A stretch of 64,000 nucleotides of DNA, from positions 1 through 64,000 of the forward strand of contig NZ_QTPO01000006.1 of NCBI RefSeq assembly GCF_003853645.1, in the 5' to 3' direction. The notes below the pieces were generated by a model. The model saw only the letters and a program-made list of their open reading frames with translations, was not told the DNA's origin and ran no database searches. The translations under genes and the position numbers were made by a program. Positions 9,601 through 18,140 of the stretch are shown one piece after another. Positions within the stretch are counted from its first letter, which is position 1. Each line of letters opens with the position of its first letter. The DNA is from Burkholderia sp. Bp9143 (GTDB lineage Bacteria > Pseudomonadota > Gammaproteobacteria > Burkholderiales > Burkholderiaceae).

Positions 9601-12600
9601 AACGCCTGCACCGGCACGACCGGCGTGTCCATGTACTGCGTCTGTCCCGGCATGAACGGAATCTCATAGCAGAACTGGCTGTACGCGGGGTTGAACAGCG
9701 GGTCGCGAATCGTCCGGCCCGGATGCGCCGGGTCGGGCATGTCCGGATCGTTCATGCAGGCCACCATCATCGTCGGCGCGTAACCCGTCGGATTCGGCGG
9801 GTTGACCTGCCAAGTCGAATAGTTGAGCCCGTTGAAGATGCCCCACGAATCCGAGTAGGTGCGCGCGACTTCGTTGCCGCCGAAATCCTTGATCGAGATC
9901 GGCACGTTCGGCACCGCGAACTTCTCGCCGAACTGCGGCGAATACGGGTCGAACTCCGACGAGAAGTCGTCCAGCATGAAGCCGGTGTAGTGCGCGGCGA
10001 CGTGCGTCGAGCTGAACAGCCAGAACTTCGCCAGCACCGACATCTCGTTGGTCAGCGTCACTTCCTTGCGATCGCACAGATGCCGCGAGGCGCCCGCGAA
10101 CGGCGCGACTTCCTGCGAGCCCGGGAACAGGCTGATGTAGTCCGGCACGATGCGCAGTTCGCCGACGCACGGCCAGAACGTCTCGACGCTGCCCGTGTCG
10201 CCTTCGTGCCGCGGCGTCGAACCGAGATCCGTCGTCGGGTTCTGCGCATTGGTCGGGTTGAAGGTCGAATTCATCGCCGCCTGGTCGGGCAGGATGAAGA
10301 TGTTGCCCAGCCCGCCGAACTGCTGCGTGACCGGCGCGATGTAGTTGTCGCCGATCAGGATGTTCTTGTCCTCCTCCTTCACCAGCTCGTACCCGGGCGG
10401 CACGATCACTTCGACCACGTACTTGCCCGCCGGCAGCATCTGCGTGCCGTCGCCCGACGGGTTCGCCACGCAGATCTTGCAGTTCGTGCCGGTCGGCAGG
10501 CCGCTGTGCAGGTCCCGCGCCGTCACGCTCGGGAACTGGTACATCCCGTCGTACGGCGCCGGCTGCACCTGGTTGAACGCATGCATGCCGTCGTAGCACT
10601 TGTACTGCGAGTAGTACGGCAGCGCACGACGCTGCGGATCGAGCCACTGGGCGCTGTTCTTCAGCGTGACCGCGTAGAACGGGTCGCTCGTTTCCTGTCC
10701 CGGGCAGTTCATGTTCGGCGTGGCGCCGTCGGAACGGAAGCCTTGCGCCCAGTCGTCCCAGCTCGAGGTCTTCGTCGTGTCGACCAGCGTGAGGCTCTGC
10801 GTGCCGTCCGCGGCCGTGCCCTCCTGATACAGGTTGACCGTCACGTTCGGAATATTCGGCGTCCAGCTCGTGTGGATGAGCAGCGCCGGATCGTCGAACG
10901 GCCGCGTCGACGCGTAGATCACTTCACCCTTGATGCCGCCGTTCTCGGTCGGGCCGAAGGCCTTCTTGCCGAACTCGATGAACGAATTCTGGCCCGAGAA
11001 ACCCTGCCAGCCCTCCGTGGTCACCCACGGCGGATCGACCCGGCCGGTCGACGGCGTCGTACCCGTCCGTTGATTGGAACCGCAATCGGCGTTGTCGCAA
11101 TACACCGCCCCCGGCACGCGCAGGCTCGTCGGCAACTGCCCTGTCGAGGTTTCCGTCGTGTTCGCGAAGTTCGCCGCGATGGTCGAGCTGCCTCCGCCGG
11201 TCGTGCCGTCGACCGGCCCGCCCGCGTCGTAGACGACATGCACGCCCGTCTGCTTGAAGCGCGTCGTATCGGCCTCGACCACATACCAGTTGAACAGCGG
11301 GAACACTTCATTGAACCCGGCAAAGCCGTTCAGGTCCGTGTTGTTGAAGTTCGAGTAGCTGCCGTCGCGGAACCGGATGTTGGTCGGCACGAGCGTCAGC
11401 CCGGGCTCGCTGTCCTGCGAGACGCCGTCGCCGTTCAGGTCCATGAAGGTCCGCGTGTACAGGTTCGTGTGCCACTGCAGCACCGCGATCTGGCCGAGGT
11501 CCTTGCTCTGGCCGCCCGCCACCTGCACCGCCGTCGCCAGTCCGTCGACGATCTGGTCGTTCCATTGATCGAAGACCGTGATCCGGAACGTGCCGTCGGG
11601 CAGCCCCGTGAACGAGAACTTGCCGTCGGTGTCGCACTTGGTGAACGAGATGTCCTCGCCGTCCGTGTCGCCGATGCTCACGTAGCACTGCGTAAAGCCC
11701 AGCGAATCGCGCGAGCCCGAGCTATAGAGGTTCTCGTTCGGCGGACGACTGTAGTGCAGGTTCGTGACCTGCCCCGACACCGCGTTGTTGCATGTCCTGC
11801 CGGTGCAGGCGATCGGCAGCCGGTCATTGATGATCTTCGGGTTCGCGAAGCCGATCGACACGTGGAAGCCCGCCGGCCCGAATTCCTGGAAGTAGGACGG
11901 GCCGCCGACCTTGATGAACGCGTCGTGCGCCTTCTGCCCGTCAAGCGTGTTCGTCTGCAGCCACTCCTCGCCGCGGCCGATCCGGTCGGCGGACGGCGTC
12001 GCGACGACGCCGTAGCGGCCGGGCATCAGGTTCGCGATGACGGCCTGGCCCACGAGCGGCGACATCGTCTTGCCGTCCGACTCGAACTTCGGGCAGGTCG
12101 GGATCATGCCGACCAGGCCGTCGGTGCTGATGAGCTTGCCGGTGACCGGGTCGAGCGTGTCGGCCTGGCGGGATATCGGGCACGCATCCAGCCCGGTGAG
12201 CGGATCGAGCGTGCCCTGCAGCGAGTTCGACAACGGCATGTTGAACATGTCGTAGGTCATCTGCCCGGTTGCGTCGCCCGTGCCGCCCGCGTCGTCGAAG
12301 AGCTTGATTTCGAATCCGCCGAGGCCCGGCTCGTGGGCCGTGCCGAACGCGTCGGTGCCGCCGCCCACGTCCACTTCCCCGTTGACCGGCGCATCGTCCT
12401 CGAAGACGAACACCGAGATCTTCGCGGTCTGCAACGGCGTTTCCTGCACCAGTACGTTGACGGTCCTCTGCGCGGGCGCGATCGGCGCACCGCCCATCGT
12501 GTGTCCGCAGGTGCCCGTGCCGGGCGCGAAGTCCGCGCCGCCGGGGCCCGACGGACAGTCCTGCGCGATGCTGAACTGACGCTGCGGTCCGGTCGGGTTG

Positions 12601-14921
12601 GTCGGATCGACCGGTTGCGGCGCGCCCGCGCCGGCCGAGAAGCTGTTGCCGGCGTCGCCCGGCAGGATCGAGATGTAATAGTGCTTCGTCGGATCGAGCG
12701 CCACCTGGCTCGGATCGACCGGCACTTGCTGCGAGGCGTTCGTCCGGCACACGCCGTCGCCGACGTCGCACACCGCGGGGACGTGCGTGTTGGTCTTCGG
12801 GTCGAACACGGTCTGCTTCGACTCGCACGCCACCGTGCCGACGCAGCCCGCGGCCACCACCGGCATGTAGCTGCTGTGGAAGTTCGTGCCGAGACTCGGC
12901 ACCGGCAGCGCCGGGCAGCCGGCGGGACGCGGCGTCACGTTCACCTGGCAACGCGGATCGATCTGGAACGTGCGGTCCTCCTCGATGATCCAGCGGTAGT
13001 CGCTGAGCTGAACCGGGGTCTTGCCCGGTGCGGTGCTCGGCGCATCCAGCACCTTGACGGCGAGTCCGCTGCCGCCGAGGAACGTCACCGTCGCGGTCGC
13101 GGTCGCGCTCGCCGTGTTCTGCGAGTTAACCACCGCATACTTGAACGTCACGGTGGCATTCGCCGCGCCAACCGGCGGCGTCGTCGGCACCGCGGTAAAC
13201 GATCCGTCCGGATTCACCGTGACGGTGCCGCCCATCACGCCGCCCGCCAGCGTGGCGGTCAGCGCCAGCCCGGCGGGATCCTTGCCGTACGCGGTCAGGC
13301 CGGGGGCGCCGACCTGCAGCCGCGACGCGATGTTGCTCGTATAGCTGGCATCGCTCGCCACCGGCGGGCCCGACAGGCAACTGGCGGCCGCGGTGCAGGC
13401 AGCCAGTGTCACCGTCGTATGGATGTTCGGATTGCCGTTGACCTGGTACTCGAACGCGTCGGACGCGGTGCCGTTGTTCGGCATGTAGGTAAACGTGCCG
13501 TCCGGGTTCAGCGTTACCGTGCCGCCGGACGGCGGCGTCTTGATCTGCACGCCGTACACGCCGACGTCGTTGGCGATGACGCCTTTGGCCGGATCCGCGA
13601 CGGTCAGCGGATTGCCTGCCACGAGGAAGTACTTGTCGGGATTGGCGACCACGTTCTGGCCGCCCGCCGTCGGCAGCGCGCCGTTGTTGACGCTGACATA
13701 GGCCTGCATGCCGCCGTCGCGATGGTTGTCGGTCGACAGGCTCAATTGCCGGTCGTACACCGGCAGCGCGGGCGCGTTCTGGGCCGGCGCGTTGATCATC
13801 ACGTCATAGGTCTTGCCGGCCGGCAAGAACACGGTCGACTGCACCCGCGGCGCACCCGGCAGCGGATTGCCGTCCTCGGCGACGAGCGAGAAGCCGGAGT
13901 TGCCGGCAGCGCCAGTCTGTGCGCCGACCACCGACGGCACGTGCATCCGCAGCCCCGCGTTCACGAAGCGCAGCAGCACCTGGCCGGTGGAGACGGGCGC
14001 GGCGGCGGGAAAAGCGGACGCATCGGGATGCGTGCGGTCGAACGCGACACCGTTGATCAGGTAATAGCGCGGATCGTAGTTCACCGCCGGCGGATAGCAG
14101 GTGCCGAATGATGCGGACTTCGAATCGCCGCACCCGCCCGACAGGCCCGACCAGACCTTCGTCTCGCTGAAGCCGGTAGTCGCCACGGCGGCCGCGACGG
14201 CGGCGTTCTGCACCGGATCGATTTCGCTGAGCACGAGCGGCACGTCGGCGTCGTAAGGGATGTTTGGATACGCGAGCGAACGCGTCCCCGTCCTGGGCGG
14301 CGTCCGGACCACGAGCACGCCGTACAGCCCCATCGGCCCCTGGATCGACGGGTGCGTGCCCGATTCGATCAGATAGGTGCCGGGCCGCAAGTTGCGCCAC
14401 GTGAGCGTCGTCGTCGCGCCCTTCGCCACCTCGGTCGAGAACGACTGTACGCGCGGACCCTGCGGCGGCGGCGTAAACGTCGCGCCGCTGCCGGTCCCCG
14501 CGATCGGCCAGGTCGTCGCGGTCTGCGTCGGGTGCGTCGGGCTCGCCGTACTCGTTGCCGTCGTTCCCAGGCCGCCGCCGAGCTGGCCGACGATCACCAG
14601 CGACGTCGGCACCGACGCCGGCAGGCTGTTGGTCAGACTGATCGTCAGCGGTCCCGGCGGCACCGTGATCACGACCGGCGACCAGTTCCCGCCGGCGCCG
14701 GGATTCGCCGCCGCGCAGGTCGCCGGCGCCGTCGCGGCCGCCGAGCAGGTGTAGCCCCACATCGGCACGGACTGCCCGTCGGGCAATGCGGCTGTCGTGG
14801 CCTTCGCCGTCAGCGTGACGCTTTGCGCGAACGCGGCCTCGCCGGTCGCGAGCAGAATGGATGCCACCGCCCCTGCCTTGAGCAGGTCGACGAGCATCGC
14901 CTTGAACTGGTTGGCTCTCAT
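6690..14921 (-). CDS. Giant (2743-aa) exported multidomain protein: degenerate multicopper-oxidase head, Ig-like/SdrD-like repeats, beta-helix
   Basis: A Sec-type signal (about residues 1-32, ending EAAFAQS) leads into about 390 residues with multicopper-oxidase/cupredoxin signatures, notably GTYLIESGTHPSIQGPMGLYGVLVV near residue 180-205. Most canonical HxH copper ligands are absent, so this head is probably structural or partly active. Two Ig/cadherin-like repeats follow (NPDGTFTY near 470, NPDGSFTA near 570), then an SdrD-B-like region (VFEDDAPVNGEVDVGGG near 840, ending in Asp/Gly-rich segments), further adhesin-like repeats, an IPT/TIG-like domain near 1800-1900 (NVTIGGLPAVVTSWSDTQIKAVVPP region) and, from about 1950, a right-handed parallel beta-helix (DALQKAINNATPGDMIVVGPGTY, later runs of NNxV...N). 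No LPxTG or autotransporter barrel is seen. It starts 17 nt after the upstream oxidase gene. Surface display or release is likely. Confidence 0.8.
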   Translation of the reverse strand: MRANQFKAMLVDLLKAGAVASILLATGEAAFAQSVTLTAKATTAALPDGQSVPMWGYTCSAAATAPATCAAANPGAGGNWSPVVITVPPGPLTISLTNSLPASVPTSLVIVGQLGGGLGTTATSTASPTHPTQTATTWPIAGTGSGATFTPPPQGPRVQSFSTEVAKGATTTLTWRNLRPGTYLIESGTHPSIQGPMGLYGVLVVRTPPRTGTRSLAYPNIPYDADVPLVLSEIDPVQNAAVAAAVATTGFSETKVWSGLSGGCGDSKSASFGTCYPPAVNYDPRYYLINGVAFDRTHPDASAFPAAAPVSTGQVLLRFVNAGLRMHVPSVVGAQTGAAGNSGFSLVAEDGNPLPGAPRVQSTVFLPAGKTYDVMINAPAQNAPALPVYDRQLSLSTDNHRDGGMQAYVSVNNGALPTAGGQNVVANPDKYFLVAGNPLTVADPAKGVIANDVGVYGVQIKTPPSGGTVTLNPDGTFTYMPNNGTASDAFEYQVNGNPNIHTTVTLAACTAAASCLSGPPVASDASYTSNIASRLQVGAPGLTAYGKDPAGLALTATLAGGVMGGTVTVNPDGSFTAVPTTPPVGAANATVTFKYAVVNSQNTASATATATVTFLGGSGLAVKVLDAPSTAPGKTPVQLSDYRWIIEEDRTFQIDPRCQVNVTPRPAGCPALPVPSLGTNFHSSYMPVVAAGCVGTVACESKQTVFDPKTNTHVPAVCDVGDGVCRTNASQQVPVDPSQVALDPTKHYYISILPGDAGNSFSAGAGAPQPVDPTNPTGPQRQFSIAQDCPSGPGGADFAPGTGTCGHTMGGAPIAPAQRTVNVLVQETPLQTAKISVFVFEDDAPVNGEVDVGGGTDAFGTAHEPGLGGFEIKLFDDAGGTGDATGQMTYDMFNMPLSNSLQGTLDPLTGLDACPISRQADTLDPVTGKLISTDGLVGMIPTCPKFESDGKTMSPLVGQAVIANLMPGRYGVVATPSADRIGRGEEWLQTNTLDGQKAHDAFIKVGGPSYFQEFGPAGFHVSIGFANPKIINDRLPIACTGRTCNNAVSGQVTNLHYSRPPNENLYSSGSRDSLGFTQCYVSIGDTDGEDISFTKCDTDGKFSFTGLPDGTFRITVFDQWNDQIVDGLATAVQVAGGQSKDLGQIAVLQWHTNLYTRTFMDLNGDGVSQDSEPGLTLVPTNIRFRDGSYSNFNNTDLNGFAGFNEVFPLFNWYVVEADTTRFKQTGVHVVYDAGGPVDGTTGGGSSTIAANFANTTETSTGQLPTSLRVPGAVYCDNADCGSNQRTGTTPSTGRVDPPWVTTEGWQGFSGQNSFIEFGKKAFGPTENGGIKGEVIYASTRPFDDPALLIHTSWTPNIPNVTVNLYQEGTAADGTQSLTLVDTTKTSSWDDWAQGFRSDGATPNMNCPGQETSDPFYAVTLKNSAQWLDPQRRALPYYSQYKCYDGMHAFNQVQPAPYDGMYQFPSVTARDLHSGLPTGTNCKICVANPSGDGTQMLPAGKYVVEVIVPPGYELVKEEDKNILIGDNYIAPVTQQFGGLGNIFILPDQAAMNSTFNPTNAQNPTTDLGSTPRHEGDTGSVETFWPCVGELRIVPDYISLFPGSQEVAPFAGASRHLCDRKEVTLTNEMSVLAKFWLFSSTHVAAHYTGFMLDDFSSEFDPYSPQFGEKFAVPNVPISIKDFGGNEVARTYSDSWGIFNGLNYSTWQVNPPNPTGYAPTMMVACMNDPDMPDPAHPGRTIRDPLFNPAYSQFCYEIPFMPGQTQYMDTPVVPVQAFADGYNQPDCAYPDATPAISSVTGDASGGGAGPWVSAAGHQLTINALGDQPVPNNAYNGPAASTTPFNQKFVTRHYGFGSRPASCPTIGACPNVTIGGLPAVVTSWSDTQIKAVVPPLIGTQAACTIQQRGVLTPTACGELVITAANGKRTVDTVTVTVGGKPPTYVGGENATGDALQKAINNATPGDMIVVGPGTYNEMLVMWKPVRLQGVGAPSVVVNANTHPSGKMDIWRKLVDCLFGVAMNGAMISSTNPFDPNDPANAFCTAKMRRQVDPIPFEPIVGWDSTLNGNLGEMLLEPSLMGAYEGAGVTVLAKGVRDVLVGGVLQPDPNCTTNGICTPLTGPTLRQPNPPDCVNYPSNFKCNPSRVDGISFTNSSQGGGGIFLHGWDHLMEVSNNRVFSNAGTLTGGIAIGQVEVPDGTIAGDGVTELPYLFNSNVNVHHNYVTSNASYGDEINSSTPSSAGGVVFCTGADFYHFNYNWVCGNLSSGDGGGVAHFGFSYNGDISHNWVLFNQSNNPTLPTYGGGIIAQGVPPDGTFCENSTVDVDCAPELSDGTGPGLTIDGNLIMGNTAESGKGGGLRLQQVNGTDVQRSPNNAANWYTVRVINNIIGNNVAGWGGGGVSLQDAVSVSFVNNTVVSNDATATAGVLFNTQGATQANVGPPNCTTVGSETTCNPITTSTYQPAGLETARHTTNFISAFTSAGVACPAGLPNCTTFSNPLLTNNVFWHNRTFYITVSGPNPNIPGLQNTVTLNPTLNQATHSTGFCDPNAVYWDIGGYGDTGPGNHQSGLTMSPRYSILTDAGDYPGANNVGTDPALASLYCNGSRVPPEGGGNGFAVPPGISDTVLPNPLFSLLPSAVPDEGNQWINMSYGPLSLFNMSIVQGTAGYGVLLGNYSIKTTSPARDTGTATGAPNHDIFGTHRPQGTGYDRGAVELSAGGTLVDPLALNAQSSGLLGLLPALSTLTGVAP

Positions 14922-14938
14922 CGCAACTCTCCCCGCCT

Positions 14939-16546
14939 CTAGTTCCCTTCGTTGATCACGAACACTTGTGGATCGACGAGCATCATCATCATCATTCCGC
15001 CGGGGAAGATGTTGTTCGTGGTGATCTCGCGCTCATTGTGCGAGTGCCACATGAATGCAAAGCCCGCTTCGCTGCCCGGCGGATTCGCGATCGTTCCGCT
15101 CGGCGGCGTCGTGCCGGTGGGCGACGTCGCCCGGATCGTGGCGTCGGGGCCGAGATAGGGACTGCCGCCATACCACGCGCCGTTCGTCAGGATGTGCGAG
15201 TCCGGCAACGTGACCGGGCCGCCGCCGCCGACGTTGCCGAACGGATGGGCTTCGAGCGCCTTGTTGTGATCGGCGCACCACTCGTAGTAGTTCGGCGCGG
15301 TCGGGTCCTGCGTGTAGTAGCCGTTCGCATCGGGAATGCAGACGCTGCCGTCGCCGGGCTTGTGCCCGTATACGTCCCAGTTCAGCCCCTTGCCCGTCCA
15401 GTAGAAGATGCCGTCCATCGTCTGGCCGGGCGTCGTCGTCGTCGTGAACAGCAGCGGGCCCGCGAGCTTGGTCGGATCCGACTGGCTCAGCAGCAGGTTG
15501 CCGTCGCGCGCCAGCACGCGCACGTGGTTGCCGTGCTCGTGGAACGGGTGCTGCCAGCGGCCGGTGCCGATGATCCGCAACAGCACGAGTTCGCCCGGGT
15601 GCATGTGCGGATTGCCGTTGTACGGCTGGTGCAGATACTGCACCGCGTAGTTCGGGTCCATGTCGTCGGGCATCGAGCGGCCGTTGACCATGAAATAGGC
15701 CGGGTGATACGGCTCCGTCGCGACGGTCATGCAGCCGTTGGGCTGGGTGCACGGGTTGGCGGCCTGCGCCTCCGCCTGCGTATGAATCCGCGGGTCCATC
15801 TCGGAGAACTGGAACAGGTACTCGCGGTCGTAGCAGGCCGCGCCGAGGTTGTACGCCGCCGCCGCATTGCGGTAGTCGGGCTGCCCGTCAGGCAGCGTGC
15901 CCGCCACCGCGCGGCAGCCCGTCGGCACCGCGAGCGTGCCCGGCGCAGTGGTCGGCAGGACGATGATCGCGCCGAACAGGCCCATCTCGATCTGCAGGTC
16001 GCCCTGCGTGCCGCTGAAGTAACTGTGCGTGCCGGGTGTCGATGCGACGAAGCTGTAGGTGACCGTGCCGCCGTGCGCGGCCTCGCGCGTCAGCAAGCCC
16101 GGCGTGCCGGTCAACGTCGTGGGGCACGTGCCGTCCGGATTCATCACGGCCGCACAGACCTGGAATCCCGGAAACAGGATCGACGTGTTGCCGGCGGCCG
16201 CCGGCAGGTTGTTGGTGAGCGTGATCGTGACGACGTCGCCCTGCTTGACGATCAGCGTCGGACCGGGAATCTGCATGCTCGGACATTTCGCGCCCGCAAT
16301 GTTCGACGGCGAGAATCCGGCCGGCGCGGTGCGGCAGCCGTAGCCCCACGAGTAGACGCTCGCGCCGTCGGGCTGGCTGATGCGCGCCGCCTCGGCGCTC
16401 AGGTCGAAGTTCGTGCCGGTGATGCCCGGCGCAGCGGCCTGCGCGTGCAGGCAGACGAGTGCGGCGAGCGCCGCCGCACCGAACCGCGCGACACGTGCCA
16501 GGCCGGCGAGCGTGTCGATCCGCAGGAGGTGAATGATGTGGCCCAC
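14939..16546 (-). CDS. Multicopper-oxidase-like exported protein carrying the HPxHxHG and C-terminal HxH motifs
   Basis: 535 residues from a GTG start at 16546, chosen because AGGAG lies 7 nt upstream; the open frame continues further up without a better start. A signal peptide ends near residue 38 (LHAQAAA). The first cupredoxin domain (PGPTLIVKQGDVVTITLTNNLP) lacks its HxH pairs: the second-motif position reads PGTHSYFSGTQGD. The later domain has HPFHEHGNH (residues 333-341), the third canonical copper motif, and the C-terminal fourth motif reads WHSHNEREITTN...PGGMMMMM (H501, H503) with Ser where the type 1 copper Cys normally sits. So this chain supplies only half of a trinuclear site and no T1 Cys. 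It lies 10 nt after the other oxidase-like gene, which carries the missing motifs. Confidence 0.8.
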   Translation of the reverse strand: MGHIIHLLRIDTLAGLARVARFGAAALAALVCLHAQAAAPGITGTNFDLSAEAARISQPDGASVYSWGYGCRTAPAGFSPSNIAGAKCPSMQIPGPTLIVKQGDVVTITLTNNLPAAAGNTSILFPGFQVCAAVMNPDGTCPTTLTGTPGLLTREAAHGGTVTYSFVASTPGTHSYFSGTQGDLQIEMGLFGAIIVLPTTAPGTLAVPTGCRAVAGTLPDGQPDYRNAAAAYNLGAACYDREYLFQFSEMDPRIHTQAEAQAANPCTQPNGCMTVATEPYHPAYFMVNGRSMPDDMDPNYAVQYLHQPYNGNPHMHPGELVLLRIIGTGRWQHPFHEHGNHVRVLARDGNLLLSQSDPTKLAGPLLFTTTTTPGQTMDGIFYWTGKGLNWDVYGHKPGDGSVCIPDANGYYTQDPTAPNYYEWCADHNKALEAHPFGNVGGGGPVTLPDSHILTNGAWYGGSPYLGPDATIRATSPTGTTPPSGTIANPPGSEAGFAFMWHSHNEREITTNNIFPGGMMMMMLVDPQVFVINEGN

Positions 16547-16556
16547 GGTGGTTCTC

Positions 16557-18140
16557 CTAGGTGCACGCCTTCGTGGTGGGGTCCACCGCATGGCAGATGT
16601 GGATTTCGGTCATCAGGCCACCGAAGTTCTCGGCATCGTTCGACAGGTGATCGAGATTCGGCGTGTACAGGTAAAAGATCTGGCCCGGCGCGTACTTCGT
16701 CGTGTCGCTCGCGTCGAGGAGCAAGTCGAGGGACTCGCCGCCGCCCAGCGTGATCGAGTTCGTGTAGTAGGTCATGTCGTTGCCGGCCATGTCGCGGAGC
16801 AGGCGCGCGTTGATCGCGATCACGTGCATCGGGATGCCCAGCGATGCCAGCGTCTGGTACTCGCTCACGTCGAGATCCGAGATCCTGAGCAGCGCCTTGC
16901 CGCCCGCGGGAATATTGATCAGCGCCGGCAACGGTTGCGAGAAGTGCGTCGTGCCGTCCGCGACCGGCGTCTGCATCGAACCCGTGGTGCCGGGAGCCGC
17001 CGTGTTCACCGTGTCCGGATAGCTGCGCCCGTTCAGCAGGAAGTACTTGTCCTTCATGTCGGTGAACGGTTCCGGGTTGAACGTCATGCCGACGAAGTGG
17101 AAGTTCGGATCGAAGCCGTGTATCTGGAGCGGATACTCGACGTCGTAGGCGGTCGATCCGTCGCCGTCGTTGTATGCGTAGAGCGTGGGCGAGCCGCTCC
17201 TGTTCCTCGCATGCAGGATGCCGTTCGAAGTCGGCAGCGGCGTCGAGCACAGGATGTCGTTGCCGCACTTCGTGCGCAGGTCGTTCTGCTGCTGCAACAG
17301 CGCGTTGTACAGCGACGCGCCATAAGGCACGCGATTCTGGCGCGGCCGCACGAAGATCTGGCCGACCATGCCCATCTGCAGGTGTTCCGGCGGCGTGATG
17401 TGGCAGTGCCAGAAGTAGGTGCCCGCATCCGGCGCGAGGTAGTAGTAGGTGAAGCTGCCGCCGATGTTGATCGCGACCGACGCGTCCGGCACGCCGTCGT
17501 AGAACGACGACGCATTCGGATAGCCATGGAAGTGCACCGTGTGCTGCTCGAACAGATCCGGCCGCATGATCATCCCGACGTTGGTGAGCGTGAGGAAGAA
17601 CTCGTCGTCTTCGTCGATGCCCATCGTCGGCGCCGGAATGTTGCCGTTCATCACGCCGACGTCCATGATCGGCCGCGGGTCGACATGGCCGTCCAGCTGG
17701 CCGGGCGGCGAGGATTCCGGATCGGGCACGAGGCCGACCGCGCCGTTGTAGGTCGGATCCGTGCGCGGATCGCCGACGGTGTTGAACGTCGCCGCGAACT
17801 CCGTGCCGGGCAGTCCTCGCAGGATGTCGGAAATCCCCGACAACGGGCCGAACGCGAACAGGTACGTCTGCGTCCCGTCGCCCATCGTCGCGTAGCCGTC
17901 GCCGCCGGAGATCTGCTGGCATTTGATTGCACCGTTCACGACGCCGGTCGGCGCGGAATTCTGTCCGGTGTTGGAAGGCCCGGTGTAGGCGGGCTCTCCG
18001 GCACCGGGCTGCAGCGCCGTCGGATGCAGCGTCGTGGTGGGCGGGCACTGGACGCGGAACGATTGGGCGAATGAAGGAATGGCGAACAACAGCATCAGCA
18101 GTGCTGCAACACTGCCGACATACGCGCGGGTACTGGACAT
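16557..18140 (-). CDS. Multicopper-oxidase-like exported protein carrying HxHG and HCH...H..GM motifs
   Basis: 527 residues with a signal peptide (cleavage after AIPSFA, about residue 25). Copper motif 1 is intact (HTVHFHG, H203/H205), followed by AGTYFWHCHITPPEHLQMGMVG, where H245 and H247 occupy motif 2 while C246, H253 and M258 give a type 1 copper set inside the same domain. No HPxHxHG or C-terminal HCH motif is present; the end reads IHICHAVDPTT. This layout is the complement of the next gene, so the pair could assemble one complete oxidase, as in two-domain or split multicopper oxidases. It is the first gene of the block; GGAGG sits just before its ATG. Candidate substrates of such enzymes include metals and phenolics, but this one's is unknown. 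Confidence 0.8.
   Translation of the reverse strand: MSSTRAYVGSVAALLMLLFAIPSFAQSFRVQCPPTTTLHPTALQPGAGEPAYTGPSNTGQNSAPTGVVNGAIKCQQISGGDGYATMGDGTQTYLFAFGPLSGISDILRGLPGTEFAATFNTVGDPRTDPTYNGAVGLVPDPESSPPGQLDGHVDPRPIMDVGVMNGNIPAPTMGIDEDDEFFLTLTNVGMIMRPDLFEQHTVHFHGYPNASSFYDGVPDASVAINIGGSFTYYYLAPDAGTYFWHCHITPPEHLQMGMVGQIFVRPRQNRVPYGASLYNALLQQQNDLRTKCGNDILCSTPLPTSNGILHARNRSGSPTLYAYNDGDGSTAYDVEYPLQIHGFDPNFHFVGMTFNPEPFTDMKDKYFLLNGRSYPDTVNTAAPGTTGSMQTPVADGTTHFSQPLPALINIPAGGKALLRISDLDVSEYQTLASLGIPMHVIAINARLLRDMAGNDMTYYTNSITLGGGESLDLLLDASDTTKYAPGQIFYLYTPNLDHLSNDAENFGGLMTEIHICHAVDPTTKACT

Noticed and set aside
6477..14111. A 2544-codon open frame on the plus strand
   Set aside because: It is Arg/His/Val-rich with no family features and lies opposite the well-supported giant exported protein; such mirror frames arise from strong GC3 bias.
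16557..18140. Assigning the oxidase as a proven manganese oxidase (MnxG/MofA)
   Set aside because: The resemblance is in genomic setting and split copper motifs only; no sequence feature seen here decides the substrate.
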